Notes under the pieces: generated by a model | Database searches by the model: none | The model's input: the letters and a program-made list of their open reading frames with translations, nothing else | Told to the model about the DNA's origin: nothing | Part shown: in pieces, positions 16,511-26,207 of the stretch | Position numbering within the stretch: the first letter of the stretch is position 1 | Layout: every line of letters begins with the position of its first letter | Position numbers and translations under genes: made by a program | Source of the DNA: Mariniblastus fucicola | GTDB lineage: Bacteria; Planctomycetota; Planctomycetia; Pirellulales; Pirellulaceae | Direction of reading: 5' to 3' | Length of the DNA: 64,000 nucleotides | Assembly (NCBI RefSeq): GCF_008087665.1 | Contig: NZ_CP042912.1 | Coordinates: 1,054,001-1,118,000, forward strand

Positions 16511-19500
16511 ATGTCACGAAGCCGACAATCCAAAAGTGAACGCAGACGCCGATTCGAGCAATTCGAACAACGGCTCGTCATGAGCGCCCAAGGAATCGCC
16601 GCCGATGCCCCGGACCTCAATCAGCTGATCGAAGAGATCGCGCCGCTCGTTGCGGAAACTTCCACCGGCGATATTGCAGAATCCACCAACGCCAACGACT
16701 ACGGTTTCGACGGATCCGGTCAAACGATCGCAGTAATCGATTCGGGAATCGCCTGGGATCACGCGGCCCTTGGCGGCGGATACGGCTATGGAAACAAAGT
16801 CGTCGGCGGTTGGGACTTTGCCGAAAACGATGCTAATCCTTACGACGATGGCCCCGCAGGATTTCACGGGACGCACGTTGCTGGAATTGCAGCCGGCGAC
16901 GGAAGCGACTTTCAGGGGGTTGCCCCCGGAGCCGATCTGGTCGGGCTTCGCGTGTTCAACGATTCTGGAGTCGGAAAAATTGAGTGGGTTGAGTCCGCTC
17001 TTCAATGGGTCAAAAACAATCTCGATTCGTTTGAAAACCCGATCACGACCGTCAACATGTCTCTCGGTGCCGACTGGCAGACCGAAACGGCCGCGGACTG
17101 GAACGTTATCAGCGACGAACTGGAAGCGCTCAAAAGTGAAGGCGTCTTTATTAGTGTCGCTGCTGGAAACGACTTCCAGGACTTCTTTTCAAAGACGCTC
17201 AGCTACCCGGCTGCAAATGAGAATGTAGTCGCTGTCGCCAGCCACGATGCCGACGGTCAGCTGAGCGATTTTAGCCAACGGGACGATCAAGTCCTGGTTG
17301 CTCCAGGTGAAAACATTCAAAGTTCCGTTCCCGATTATCTGTTCGGAACGCGCAAATCTGATCAGTTGCTTGGTGCCAGCGGAACCAGCATGGCGGCGCC
17401 CTACGTTGCCGGTGCCAGCGCCGTACTGCGTCAAGCCTACGGCGCGATGGGCTATGGCGAAGTTGATCAAGACACGCTCTATCAGACTTTCTGGGACACG
17501 TCGAACCAGATCTACGATTCAATCACCGAAACTACATTTCGGCAGCTCGATCTCGACGCGGCGATTGCCTCCATTGTCGAAAGCGTTGAAGCCAATGTAG
17601 AGGTGACTCGCGTTGGCACGCTCACGGGCGGTGAGTTGATTCGCGGTTCGATTTCACAGCCTGCCGAAGTTGATACTTTTCAATTTACGGCTGGAGCTCA
17701 GGGGCAAATCGAATTTACCTTCGAAGCCACCGATCAACTTGACCCGACGCTCAAAATTACCAACAGCGATGGGCAACGAGTCCAACTTCAACTCGATGGC
17801 GAGCGAGCCTATATCGATGTCGTCGCGGGCGAGACGTATCGCATGGAAGTTGCCAGCGAAAGCGGCACCGGTCACTATCAGATTTCGGCCGAGTTCCAAA
17901 AGGCGTCTCAGGCGACGGAGTTGGGCGTTGTCGATTCGCTCGAAGTCGTCGATTTCGTATCCGGCGATCGAACTTATTCGCTGACAGCCAGCAAAACGGG
18001 CCCGATGGCGTTCGGTTTTGCGACGGATTCGCTTTCAGGGACGATTGAAGTCTACGACGCGATGATGAATCGGCTGACCAGCCAGCAAGTTCAAGACGGG
18101 CGCGTCGACTTTCAGTTTGACGTCACCGAGGGCGAGTCGCTGACGGTTTTGTTGAAAGCCAGCGGTGAGGTCGAACTGGCGATCGACAATTTGCTCTCCA
18201 TGCAGGACGGTCTGTTGACGGTAGACGGTACGGAAAAAGCTGACTCGTTCGTGGTCACCGACGACGATATGTTGCGAGTCGAAGTGAATGGAACCCGCTA
18301 CAGTTTTCAGCATGCGGACGTATCATCGATCGTGATTCAAGGTGATGCAGAACAGGATTCGCTCCAGCTCAGCCTGAGCGAGCGCTACGAACGAACGGTC
18401 CTGCGTCAGAATCGAGTCGATGCATTTGACGGAGCAAACACGCTGCGAGCGATCGGATTTGAGACGATTGACGTTACAGGCGTTGGGACGCTGACGGTGG
18501 CGGGCTCGGAATCCGACGACCAAATTTACGGCAACTATGAAAGTATGTCGATCACGTCCGGGGCTGCACGGGCAACCGGACATGGGTTCGCGATGATGAT
18601 CGCCGACGGAAAAGGCGGCAGTGACTCGATCCATTTGCAAGGCGACGACGGCAACGATGTCCTACACTCAAAGAATGACTACAGCGTTTTGCGCAGTGGC
18701 GACAACAGTTCACGATTGATTGCGATCAACTATGAGGAGCTCGTCGTTGACGGTTCGGACGGCCATGACACTGCCAACCTTTTTGGATCCGAAACGGACG
18801 ACCAGTTGACGCTCGGCGAAGATTTAGTCGAAGTTAACAATGACCGGACAACGCTTTCCGCAACAGAGTTCGAAAGAGCGACTGCTTTCTCAGGAAACGG
18901 AAGCGACACCGTCGTGTTTACGGACTCCGAAGGCAATGACCGGTTCCTGTTCGCGGATGGAACGTCGCAGCTGATCACCGATGGTGTTAACATGGTGGCA
19001 CATGACTTTACCCAGATCGTTGTCGATGCGACGGGTGGCTACGACGTCGCGCAGATCAGCGGTTCCGTCGCCAACGATCAGCTCAACGCAACTCGCGAAC
19101 AAACGACATTTCGGGCTGGAATCACCGCGATCGAAATGAACCACTTCAGCCGCGTCAACGTCGTAGCGAACTTCCAGGGCTATGACTCTGCAGAGATTGT
19201 TGGGACTGACGGCGACGATCAGTTTATCGTCGACAGCACCAGCGGTTCCGTCATTTTCGACGGAGGAGCAATCGTGCGAACGGTGGGCTTTGGCGACGTC
19301 TCGTTCGCTGGAGGAGCCGGCTACGACACCAGCTTCCTGACCGGTTCTGTCGGCGCAGACGTGTTGGATGTGAATAGCGAACGTGCGATTTTCCGAACCG
19401 GCAAAATCCAAACCGTCGCTCGCGAAGTTGAATCAACCAGGCTCAACGGTGCAGGCGGAGGTGACGCTGTTTACCTTGACGATGTTCAGTCGCTGGACGT

Positions 19501-19669
19501 TATCGCGGCGATTGGCGATCGAGCCGTCGCTGTGTTGGAACAGCATCGGATCGAAGCCACTGAATTCGATTTCCTCGAAGCGTCTGCGGTCGACGGAGTC
19601 ATCGCCACGTACGATATGGAACGCGTCGACTTCGAGGCCGTGTTGCGCGGTCAATGGCAGCAACGCTAG
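16511..19669 (+). CDS. Subtilisin-like (S8) serine protease with PPC and repeat C-terminus
   Basis: About 1052 residues from the ATG at 16511; a TTG at 16481 is less likely. Leader: Arg/Ser-rich then FEQFEQRLVMSAQG, the planctomycete LExRxVLSA-type export leader. The S8 domain has catalytic Asp in AVIDSGIAWDH (near 77), His in GFHGTHVAGIAAG (near 121), oxyanion Asn in SVAAGND and Ser in GASGTSMAAPYVAG (near 293). A pre-peptidase C-terminal (PPC) domain spans about 375-465. The remaining 580 residues are repetitive beta-rich units with GSDGHD and GTDGDDQF motifs, related to calcium-binding repeats. Likely secreted or cell-surface protease. Confidence 0.92.
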   Translation: MSRSRQSKSERRRRFEQFEQRLVMSAQGIAADAPDLNQLIEEIAPLVAETSTGDIAESTNANDYGFDGSGQTIAVIDSGIAWDHAALGGGYGYGNKVVGGWDFAENDANPYDDGPAGFHGTHVAGIAAGDGSDFQGVAPGADLVGLRVFNDSGVGKIEWVESALQWVKNNLDSFENPITTVNMSLGADWQTETAADWNVISDELEALKSEGVFISVAAGNDFQDFFSKTLSYPAANENVVAVASHDADGQLSDFSQRDDQVLVAPGENIQSSVPDYLFGTRKSDQLLGASGTSMAAPYVAGASAVLRQAYGAMGYGEVDQDTLYQTFWDTSNQIYDSITETTFRQLDLDAAIASIVESVEANVEVTRVGTLTGGELIRGSISQPAEVDTFQFTAGAQGQIEFTFEATDQLDPTLKITNSDGQRVQLQLDGERAYIDVVAGETYRMEVASESGTGHYQISAEFQKASQATELGVVDSLEVVDFVSGDRTYSLTASKTGPMAFGFATDSLSGTIEVYDAMMNRLTSQQVQDGRVDFQFDVTEGESLTVLLKASGEVELAIDNLLSMQDGLLTVDGTEKADSFVVTDDDMLRVEVNGTRYSFQHADVSSIVIQGDAEQDSLQLSLSERYERTVLRQNRVDAFDGANTLRAIGFETIDVTGVGTLTVAGSESDDQIYGNYESMSITSGAARATGHGFAMMIADGKGGSDSIHLQGDDGNDVLHSKNDYSVLRSGDNSSRLIAINYEELVVDGSDGHDTANLFGSETDDQLTLGEDLVEVNNDRTTLSATEFERATAFSGNGSDTVVFTDSEGNDRFLFADGTSQLITDGVNMVAHDFTQIVVDATGGYDVAQISGSVANDQLNATREQTTFRAGITAIEMNHFSRVNVVANFQGYDSAEIVGTDGDDQFIVDSTSGSVIFDGGAIVRTVGFGDVSFAGGAGYDTSFLTGSVGADVLDVNSERAIFRTGKIQTVAREVESTRLNGAGGGDAVYLDDVQSLDVIAAIGDRAVAVLEQHRIEATEFDFLEASAVDGVIATYDMERVDFEAVLRGQWQQR

Positions 19670-19721
19670 TCCACCATCAACAACCACGACGACGTCCCGC
19701 CGGACCGGAATTCAGGTCGCT

Positions 19722-21632
19722 CTAAACCGTGACCGCGTCTGTTTGGCGGCGAATCATTTCCGCGTAGTGGCCGTTGGCTGCGACCAGTTCGTCGTGAGTT
19801 CCTGACTCGATCAGTTCCCCATCATCGACCACGACGATCAGGTCCGCATGCGTAATCGTCGAAAGCCGGTGAGCGATCACAAACGTCGTGCGATCCTTCA
19901 ACAGCTCTTCCATGGCGGCCTGAATCAGCTGTTCACTTTCGGTGTCGAGGTTGCTGGTCGCTTCATCCAGAATCAGAATTTTTGGATCCGCCAACAGGGC
20001 TCTGGCAATCGAAAGGCGCTGACGCTGACCGCCTGACAGCTTCACACCGCGTTCGCCGATCAGGGAATCGTAGCCTTCTTCCAGCTCGGCGATAAACTCG
20101 TGAGCATTCGCCTGTTTGGCAGCAGCCACGATTTGCTCGTGAGTCGCCCGCTTGTTTCCGTAAGCAATATTTTCGGAAACAGTGCCGTCGAACAGAAAGA
20201 CTTCCTGCTGCACGACGCCCAGCAGTTCACGATAGGACTTCAGCTGATAGTCGCGCAAGTCGCGACCGTTGAGCAAGATCGAGCCCTGGGTTGGGTCGTA
20301 AAATCGGGCGACCAGATCAGTCACCGTAGTCTTGCCTGCGCCGCTTCGACCCACCAACGCGGTTACCGATCCACCGGCGACTTTCAGGTTGAAGTTCTTG
20401 ATCACGTCCGTGCCTTCGTTGTACGCAAACCAAACGTCCTTAAGTTCGATCGATTCAATCGGCGGCGCGGCTTCGATCGCATCCGGCCTGTCCGGTTTGT
20501 CGATCGGCGATTCAAGGACTTCGAACACGCGTTCCATCGAAGCCAGTGAGCGCTGAAGTTCGGTCAGCGATTCGACGATTTGCCACACCGGGTTGAGCAG
20601 CATAAACACGTAGAACTGAAACGCCGTGATGTCTCCAATCGTTGCCTCGCCGCGGACAAACCAATAGCCTCCCAGCCATGTGATCACCACGCCGATCAGC
20701 CCCATCAACAAACCCCAGCAACTCCACAACAGGATCTCTCGGCTGGCCGCGAACATTCGCATCCGCGTGATCGTGTGATGGCCCAGCGTGTATTCTGTTT
20801 CCTCGCGGTGTTCGCCACCGAAGGCCCGCACGTCCCGGATTCCCTGAAAGGCTTCTCCGACGCGGCCGTCGACAAACGAAACATCCTTGCGGATCGCGCG
20901 GTAAACAGGCCGGATGCGACGAATGGCAATCATCGAAAGTGCCATGATCGGTGGGATGATTCCCAACGCGGCAATCGCCAGTTTCCAGTTGATGAATAGC
21001 AGAATCCCCATCGCCAGCAGCAATCGCAAAATTGCGACTCCTGGAGAAACGACCGCCATCTGCAACAGCCCAGTCGTTTTGTTGATGTCGTCGGTCAGCC
21101 TCGAAATGATTCCGCCGACTTTCATGTCCGACAACTGATCCAGAGGCAGCTTCAACAGTCGCTCAAACAGAGCACGTCGCAGGGTCAGGATCACTCGAAC
21201 ATTTAGCAATCGCTGAAACCAGGCTCGCGTCATCCCGCAGGCTCGGGTGGCAATCACGATGACCAGAAAGAGGCCTCCAACGATATTCAGCGACCAGATC
21301 TTTTCGGCGTTCGATTTGTCGGTCAGCAGAATCTGGTCAATGATATAGCGGCCGAACAGCGGCGAAGCGATCTCCAACACGGCGACCGTCACGGCCAACC
21401 CGATCAGAAACGCAACCATTTTCCAGTGCGGCCAAAGCTGCCGAATGTACTGCTTCAAATAGCCGCGACGCTTCTGTTTCTTCTCTTTTTTCTGATCCGG
21501 ATCGAGCGACTCGGTTTCGTCCTTGTTCGAATCGTTCTCTTCGTCGTATTTGCTTTTCTGTTTGAACTCGCCCTTGCGGAATTTGTCTACGAACTCGGCA
21601 AAACGACCTTTGGATGTAGACAGACGATTCAT
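19722..21632 (-). CDS. ABC exporter, fused permease and ATPase
   Basis: 636 residues. An unusual charged N-terminus of about 60 residues (Lys/Glu/Asp-rich) precedes a six-helix ABC type 1 membrane domain (about 70-370), then the ATPase: Walker A GRSGAGKTTVTDL, Q-loop VVQQEVFLFDG, signature LSGGQRQRLSIARALL, Walker B ILILDEATSNLD and the switch His in IAHRLST. Half-size exporter of the MsbA/LmrA type, working as a dimer; substrate (lipid, peptide or drug) cannot be told. Divergent from the sulfatase. Confidence 0.92.
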   Translation of the reverse strand: MNRLSTSKGRFAEFVDKFRKGEFKQKSKYDEENDSNKDETESLDPDQKKEKKQKRRGYLKQYIRQLWPHWKMVAFLIGLAVTVAVLEIASPLFGRYIIDQILLTDKSNAEKIWSLNIVGGLFLVIVIATRACGMTRAWFQRLLNVRVILTLRRALFERLLKLPLDQLSDMKVGGIISRLTDDINKTTGLLQMAVVSPGVAILRLLLAMGILLFINWKLAIAALGIIPPIMALSMIAIRRIRPVYRAIRKDVSFVDGRVGEAFQGIRDVRAFGGEHREETEYTLGHHTITRMRMFAASREILLWSCWGLLMGLIGVVITWLGGYWFVRGEATIGDITAFQFYVFMLLNPVWQIVESLTELQRSLASMERVFEVLESPIDKPDRPDAIEAAPPIESIELKDVWFAYNEGTDVIKNFNLKVAGGSVTALVGRSGAGKTTVTDLVARFYDPTQGSILLNGRDLRDYQLKSYRELLGVVQQEVFLFDGTVSENIAYGNKRATHEQIVAAAKQANAHEFIAELEEGYDSLIGERGVKLSGGQRQRLSIARALLADPKILILDEATSNLDTESEQLIQAAMEELLKDRTTFVIAHRLSTITHADLIVVVDDGELIESGTHDELVAANGHYAEMIRRQTDAVTV

Positions 21633-21945
21633 GGAGGGATTGGCGGAACATCAGATAGCGAACGAGGAAGTTTATTGTTGGCGGACCGGATTAAGTTGGA
21701 AACGGCAAATTGCCAAAAGCCTTCAAATCACTCGCGACGCCGCGCGATCAGCCCACGCTGCGAGGACAAGCAGGACTGCGGAAGGTTCAGCAGCGTGGAC
21801 ATTTATCAGCTGGACACGTCGATAGCCATCGCTTTGATCGCCAACTCACCGGCGCGACGGCACGCCGGTCTTGTTAACATGATTAGTCAAGTCGAATGCC
21901 AATCGGCTCCACATCCATGCAAATGCAAAATTGAAATCTCAAACA
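21633..21945. other. Divergent intergenic region between ABC exporter and sulfatase
   Basis: No supported gene; frames here are extensions of shadows. Presumed promoters only. Confidence 0.4.
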
Positions 21946-23361
21946 ATGAAGCTTATCAACCAACGTCGTTCCCTCGCGGCGATCGCAATCATGTTCACTT
22001 TTTGCATATCGGTCAGTGTTCTGATCGAGAATGCTTCTGGGTTCGAAGGCGCGAGAAAGGATGACGCGAGGAAACCAAACATCGTCATTTTGTATTCTGA
22101 CGACGCCGGGTATGCCGACTTTGGATTTCAGCCGCAGTGTGCACCAGACATGCGTGAACTTACGCCGCACATTGACTCCATTGCCGCCGACGGAGTTCGT
22201 TTTTCAAACGCGTATATGTCCGGATCCGTCTGCTCACCTTCGAGAGCCGGGTTGATGACGGGCAGATATCAGGAACGCTTTGGTTTCGACAACAACCTTC
22301 CTCCGGGCACAAAATCCGGGTTGGATCGAAGCGAAAGTTTTGGCGCAAAGCGACTTCAGAAAATCGGATACAAAACTGGCTTGATCGGAAAGTGGCACCT
22401 CGGTTATCCCGCCGAATACCATCCCAATGAGCGAGGCTTTGACTGGTTCTACGGTTTGCTTCAGGGGTCACGACGCTATTTTCCAATCGAGAACGTCTCG
22501 CCGCATCGTGTCATTCTCGACAACAAAACGCCGACGAAAGAAGTAGGCTACGTAACCGATCGATTTGGCGATGCGGCTGTCCGTTTTATTGAGGAAAGCA
22601 AAGAGGAACCGTTTTTTCTCTTCGTTTCTTTCACGGCGCCACACTCTCCCAACGAGCCCAACAGGAATGACTTGCACCGCGTCGAGCACATCAAGAAAAA
22701 GCGGCGCAGGAATTATGCGGGGCTGGTCGTTTCCCTCGACGACAATGTTGGCAAAATTCTGGAGGCAATCAAAAGTAACGGGATCGAAAACGATACGCTC
22801 GTAATATTTACCAACGACAACGGCGGCCAGACTCTGACTGGCGCCAACAATGGTGAACTCAAAGGAAAGAAGGGAACGCTTTGGGAGGGTGGAGTTCGGG
22901 TTCCGTGGGCGATGAAAATGCCAGATACGATCGAACCGGGTACTGTTGTTGATGACCCAATCATATCGCTAGATATCTTGCCGTCCATTTTTGAATTGGC
23001 GGGTCACTCGGTGGAGGCTGATTGGAAGCTTGACGGACGGAGTTTCGTGCCTCTGATCAATGGCGACGCCAAAACTCTTCCAACGCGAACGCTCTACTGG
23101 CGTCAGGGCGGATCAAATGGCCCGATTGCATTACGCGAAGGCAATTGGAAACTGATTCACAATCGGCAGGAAACAGGATCCGCGGCTCAACTTTTCGACC
23201 TCAGCACCGACTTGGGTGAGACCACGGATCTGGCTGGAACGCGGCCAGAAGTTTTGAAATCGCTCAACAGAAAACTTGTCGATTGGGAAAGCGATCTTCA
23301 GCAACCGCTTTGGGGACGTGGCTCGCAAAGGACCATTTCGCAGCAACGTGACCGGAACTGA
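21946..23361 (+). CDS. Exported sulfatase (type I, Cys-type)
   Basis: 471 residues from the ATG at 21946; an in-frame TTG lies at 21931. Signal peptide with hydrophobic residues 12-30. Metal-binding Asp pair in IVILYSDDAGYADFGF; formylglycine site CSPSRAGLMTG (Cys near residue 96, matured by a formylglycine-generating enzyme encoded elsewhere); GKWHLG and FTNDNGGQT complete the active site. Cleaves sulfate esters, in planctomycetes usually of marine polysaccharides. The following LacI-type regulator on the same strand suggests carbohydrate-responsive control (inference). Confidence 0.93.
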   Translation: MKLINQRRSLAAIAIMFTFCISVSVLIENASGFEGARKDDARKPNIVILYSDDAGYADFGFQPQCAPDMRELTPHIDSIAADGVRFSNAYMSGSVCSPSRAGLMTGRYQERFGFDNNLPPGTKSGLDRSESFGAKRLQKIGYKTGLIGKWHLGYPAEYHPNERGFDWFYGLLQGSRRYFPIENVSPHRVILDNKTPTKEVGYVTDRFGDAAVRFIEESKEEPFFLFVSFTAPHSPNEPNRNDLHRVEHIKKKRRRNYAGLVVSLDDNVGKILEAIKSNGIENDTLVIFTNDNGGQTLTGANNGELKGKKGTLWEGGVRVPWAMKMPDTIEPGTVVDDPIISLDILPSIFELAGHSVEADWKLDGRSFVPLINGDAKTLPTRTLYWRQGGSNGPIALREGNWKLIHNRQETGSAAQLFDLSTDLGETTDLAGTRPEVLKSLNRKLVDWESDLQQPLWGRGSQRTISQQRDRN

Positions 23362-23649
23362 CACGGAACCGTCTCAGTGCGTCTGTTGAACGCACAGTCA
23401 AAATCTTCGGTCCAACGGTTCGGTTAAAACGGTGGTTTGGACAAACCAGTCGCGTTTGGCGAAACCGTGTGCAGGAATTGGCCTCGCCTGCCGCAACGAG
23501 CCGAAAATGCGTTAAAATTTAACAGCCATTGTCCTCGGGTTTATCGAACATCCGATACTTGGTCACAGCCTTCGATCTGCGGTAATTTGCACGAATAACC
23601 ATTTCCAAAAGTTAAAACTGCACCTAAGCCAATCTAGTACGAGAGCGTC

Positions 23650-24654
23650 TTGAACAAAAAATCCGTAACCATCACCGACATCGCCAAACGAGCCAACGTC
23701 TCCAAAAGCACCGTGTCACGTGTCATTAATAATTCGACGCCAGTGAATCCGGAAAAGCGCGACGCCGTCCTGGCTGCGATGAAGGAGCTACACTTCGAGC
23801 CCAATATTTTTGCGAGAGGACTCGCCAGCGGGCAGTCCAGAACGATCGGAGTCATGACGCAGAATATTGGTAGTCCGTTTTACGACGCGATCTCGCAAGG
23901 CATTCTCACCAGCCTCGCCACAACGGACTACTCGCCGATTTTCGCTGACGGTCGCTGGCGCGCCGAAACAGGAATCGCTGCCGCGGAAACCTTGTTGGGG
24001 CGAATGGTTGACGGTTTGATTGTTGTCGGAAGTCGATTGCCCGAAGACGAACTCGATGAGTTGAAGGATCGCGTTCCGACGCTGATCGTGGGCCGCGAGA
24101 TCGATGGCTGGGAGAACCTCTGTCTGTTTCTCGACAACGAGCGTGCCGGCTACGAAGCAACGAAGCTCTTGATAGGCCTCGGGCACAAACAAATCGTTCA
24201 CATCTCGGGCATCGAAGACCATCAGGATGCCATTCGGCGCAAAGCTGGTTACCGTCGGGCTCTCGAAGAAGCCGGCTTGCCGGTGGATCCGGAATTGATC
24301 TGCGATGGTGAATTTGATGGTGATTCAGGCGTGAACGCAATCGAAAATTTGCTCAATAAGGGAATCAAGTTCACGGCCGTGTTTGCCGCCAATGACATGA
24401 CCGCTTTGGGAGCGCGGTTGGCGCTCTACCGTCGCGGCATTCGCGTACCCGAAGACGTCTCGATTGTCGGCTTTGACGATCAAGCCGAATCCGCGTTCTT
24501 CACACCACCATTGACGACAGTCAAGCAGCCAGCCAATGAAATGGGAGTTGCTGCGGCTGTCGCGATGATCAAACTGATCGCGGACGAAGAATACAAACTG
24601 CCGAACCTTGAGTCCAAAGTCGTTGTCCGCGAGTCAACTATGGCCCGAGATTAG
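23650..24654 (+). CDS. LacI-family transcriptional regulator
   Basis: 334 residues with a TTG start at 23650. The helix-turn-helix begins almost at once (VTITDIAKRANVSKSTVSRV), which leaves no room for another start. Periplasmic-binding-like effector domain follows: GQSRTIGVMTQNIGSPFYDA, TLIVGREIDG, AVFAANDMTALGARLA, VSIVGFDDQAESAFFTPP. Predicted sugar-responsive repressor; downstream of the sulfatase by 288 bp, in which I could not find a clear operator palindrome. Confidence 0.92.
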   Translation: MNKKSVTITDIAKRANVSKSTVSRVINNSTPVNPEKRDAVLAAMKELHFEPNIFARGLASGQSRTIGVMTQNIGSPFYDAISQGILTSLATTDYSPIFADGRWRAETGIAAAETLLGRMVDGLIVVGSRLPEDELDELKDRVPTLIVGREIDGWENLCLFLDNERAGYEATKLLIGLGHKQIVHISGIEDHQDAIRRKAGYRRALEEAGLPVDPELICDGEFDGDSGVNAIENLLNKGIKFTAVFAANDMTALGARLALYRRGIRVPEDVSIVGFDDQAESAFFTPPLTTVKQPANEMGVAAAVAMIKLIADEEYKLPNLESKVVVRESTMARD

Positions 24655-24740
24655 GTCTGTGAAACGATTCGCAGCCAGAGTGTCGAGCTTGTTTTTCACT
24701 GTATCTGCTGCATTTCAGCCGAATTCCATTTGGCTCGAAC

Positions 24741-25220
24741 TTGACTGCGATTGATCCGGATCTAGAATCGAACGGCTCTACTTTTCCCGTTGAAAGAATT
24801 TCATTGCGTCCTGATTCGTCAAATATTGCCCGATGGTTAGCGATTTTCTCGCTGCTGTTGAGTAATGCACTGACGCTGACGCACTTTCATGCAGACGATG
24901 ACTGCTGCGGTGTCGAGCATTCGCACCAGCATGTTTCGGCTTCGATGGCCGGGCTGGAGTTGCTCCCGAAAGGTGACGTTGATTGTTCCGACTGCGGTTC
25001 GCTGCCGCACGAGCATGAACACTCACCTGCCGATGATCACGACCATGACTCGTGCTCTATCTGCCGCATGGTCTACGAGCACGCGGTCGAGACGGTCGAA
25101 TTTGCGATTGTCGAATCGGACGAGCGTTCTTTTGATTTCATTCCATCCGTGTTTCAGGTTCCTGAGCTTGAAACGGTTTCCGGGTATTTGACGCGAGGAC
25201 CACCTGCGCTCGATGCGTAG
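24741..25220 (+). CDS. Histidine/cysteine-rich membrane-anchored protein, DUF2946-like
   Basis: 159 residues with a TTG start at 24741; a TTG near 24801 would also include the single N-terminal helix (WLAIFSLLLSNALTLTHFHA). Beyond the helix are metal-ligand clusters: HFHADDDCCGVEHSHQH, CSDCGSLPHEHEH, and DDHDHDSCSICRM. It ends RGPPALDA, like the RGPP/RAPP tail common in DUF2946 proteins. Probably binds Zn, Cu or Ni outside the membrane; exact role unknown. Followed 39 bp later by another His-rich protein. Confidence 0.65.
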   Translation: MTAIDPDLESNGSTFPVERISLRPDSSNIARWLAIFSLLLSNALTLTHFHADDDCCGVEHSHQHVSASMAGLELLPKGDVDCSDCGSLPHEHEHSPADDHDHDSCSICRMVYEHAVETVEFAIVESDERSFDFIPSVFQVPELETVSGYLTRGPPALDA

Positions 25221-25259
25221 TGTTCTCAATCAACGTCATCCCTCCCGGAACCCCCTTCA

Positions 25260-26186
25260 ATGAAATCTTCAACTCAGTTGCGCCGTGGTTTTACACTTGT
25301 AGAGCTGCTGGTCGTGATCGCAATCATCGGAATTCTTATCGGCATGCTTCTTCCTGCAGTTCAGCAGGTCCGCGAAGCCGCTCGCCGCATTCAATGTGCC
25401 AACAACGTCCGCCAGCTTGGGCTTGCCGTGATGAACTATGAAAGTGCTCATATGCACTTCCCTTCGGGCTGGCGAACGGAGAGCGAATTCTTGCCGCTGG
25501 CCGAACCCGGCTGGGGCTGGTCAGCAGAGATCCTGCCATTCATTGAAAGCAGCAACGTCCATCGCCAGATCGATTTTCGCCTGGCCGTTGATGACCATGA
25601 CCACGAAGACATCATTCAATCTGTCATTCCGGTCTACCTCTGCCCTTCGGATCCCGCCGAAGACGTCCAGAACATGGATGTCCACATCGACGAAGATGAC
25701 CACGACCATGACTTCCCGCACGACGATGGCGATGATGACGACGATCACGACCACGGCGGAGAACTGCTGGCTGGAAGAAGCAACTACTCCGGCATGTTTG
25801 GCAGTGGCGAGTTGGACGAGTATCTCGGATCCGGAAACGGAGCTTTCTTTGCCAACAGCGAACTTCCGATCGCGCGATTTACCGATGGCACGAGCAATAC
25901 GATCATCATTGGCGAACGAACCAATGAGCACGGGCCGATCTCCTGGGTAGGTCTGATCCCTGAATTGGATGCACCGGCGGCTCGCATCGTCGGCGCCGCC
26001 GATCACCCGTTGTCTGACGACCATGGCCATCTGGAAGATTTTGCCAGCCACCATCCGGGCGGAATCAACGTCGTGCTTGGCGATGGTTCAACGCATTTCG
26101 TCGATCGCAGTATCTCGTTGGAAGTCTACCAGGCGTTGGCCACACGTGCCGGCGGCGAAGTCGCGAACATTGGCAACGCCAACTAG
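25260..26186 (+). CDS. DUF1559 pseudopilin-like protein with His/Asp-rich metal-binding insert
   Basis: 308 residues. Type IV prepilin-like N-terminus [20 protein letters not shown]; family blocks [42 protein letters not shown] and [17 protein letters not shown]. Unusually, residues about 111-116 and 138-166 are packed with His and Asp ([20 protein letters not shown] then DHGG), a likely divalent-metal site absent from ordinary DUF1559 proteins. Cleaved by a prepilin peptidase and exported. Paired with the His/Cys-rich gene upstream, so a shared metal role is inferred. Confidence 0.88.
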   Translation: MKSSTQLRRGFTLVELLVVIAIIGILIGMLLPAVQQVREAARRIQCANNVRQLGLAVMNYESAHMHFPSGWRTESEFLPLAEPGWGWSAEILPFIESSNVHRQIDFRLAVDDHDHEDIIQSVIPVYLCPSDPAEDVQNMDVHIDEDDHDHDFPHDDGDDDDDHDHGGELLAGRSNYSGMFGSGELDEYLGSGNGAFFANSELPIARFTDGTSNTIIIGERTNEHGPISWVGLIPELDAPAARIVGAADHPLSDDHGHLEDFASHHPGGINVVLGDGSTHFVDRSISLEVYQALATRAGGEVANIGNAN

Positions 26187-26207
26187 TTTGACTGTTGAAG
26201 GCCAGCG

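Noticed and set aside
25690-25770. GAC/CAC-rich low-complexity stretch as a possible CRISPR or minisatellite
   Set aside because: It is in frame within the DUF1559 gene and encodes the His/Asp block; no regular repeat-spacer structure.
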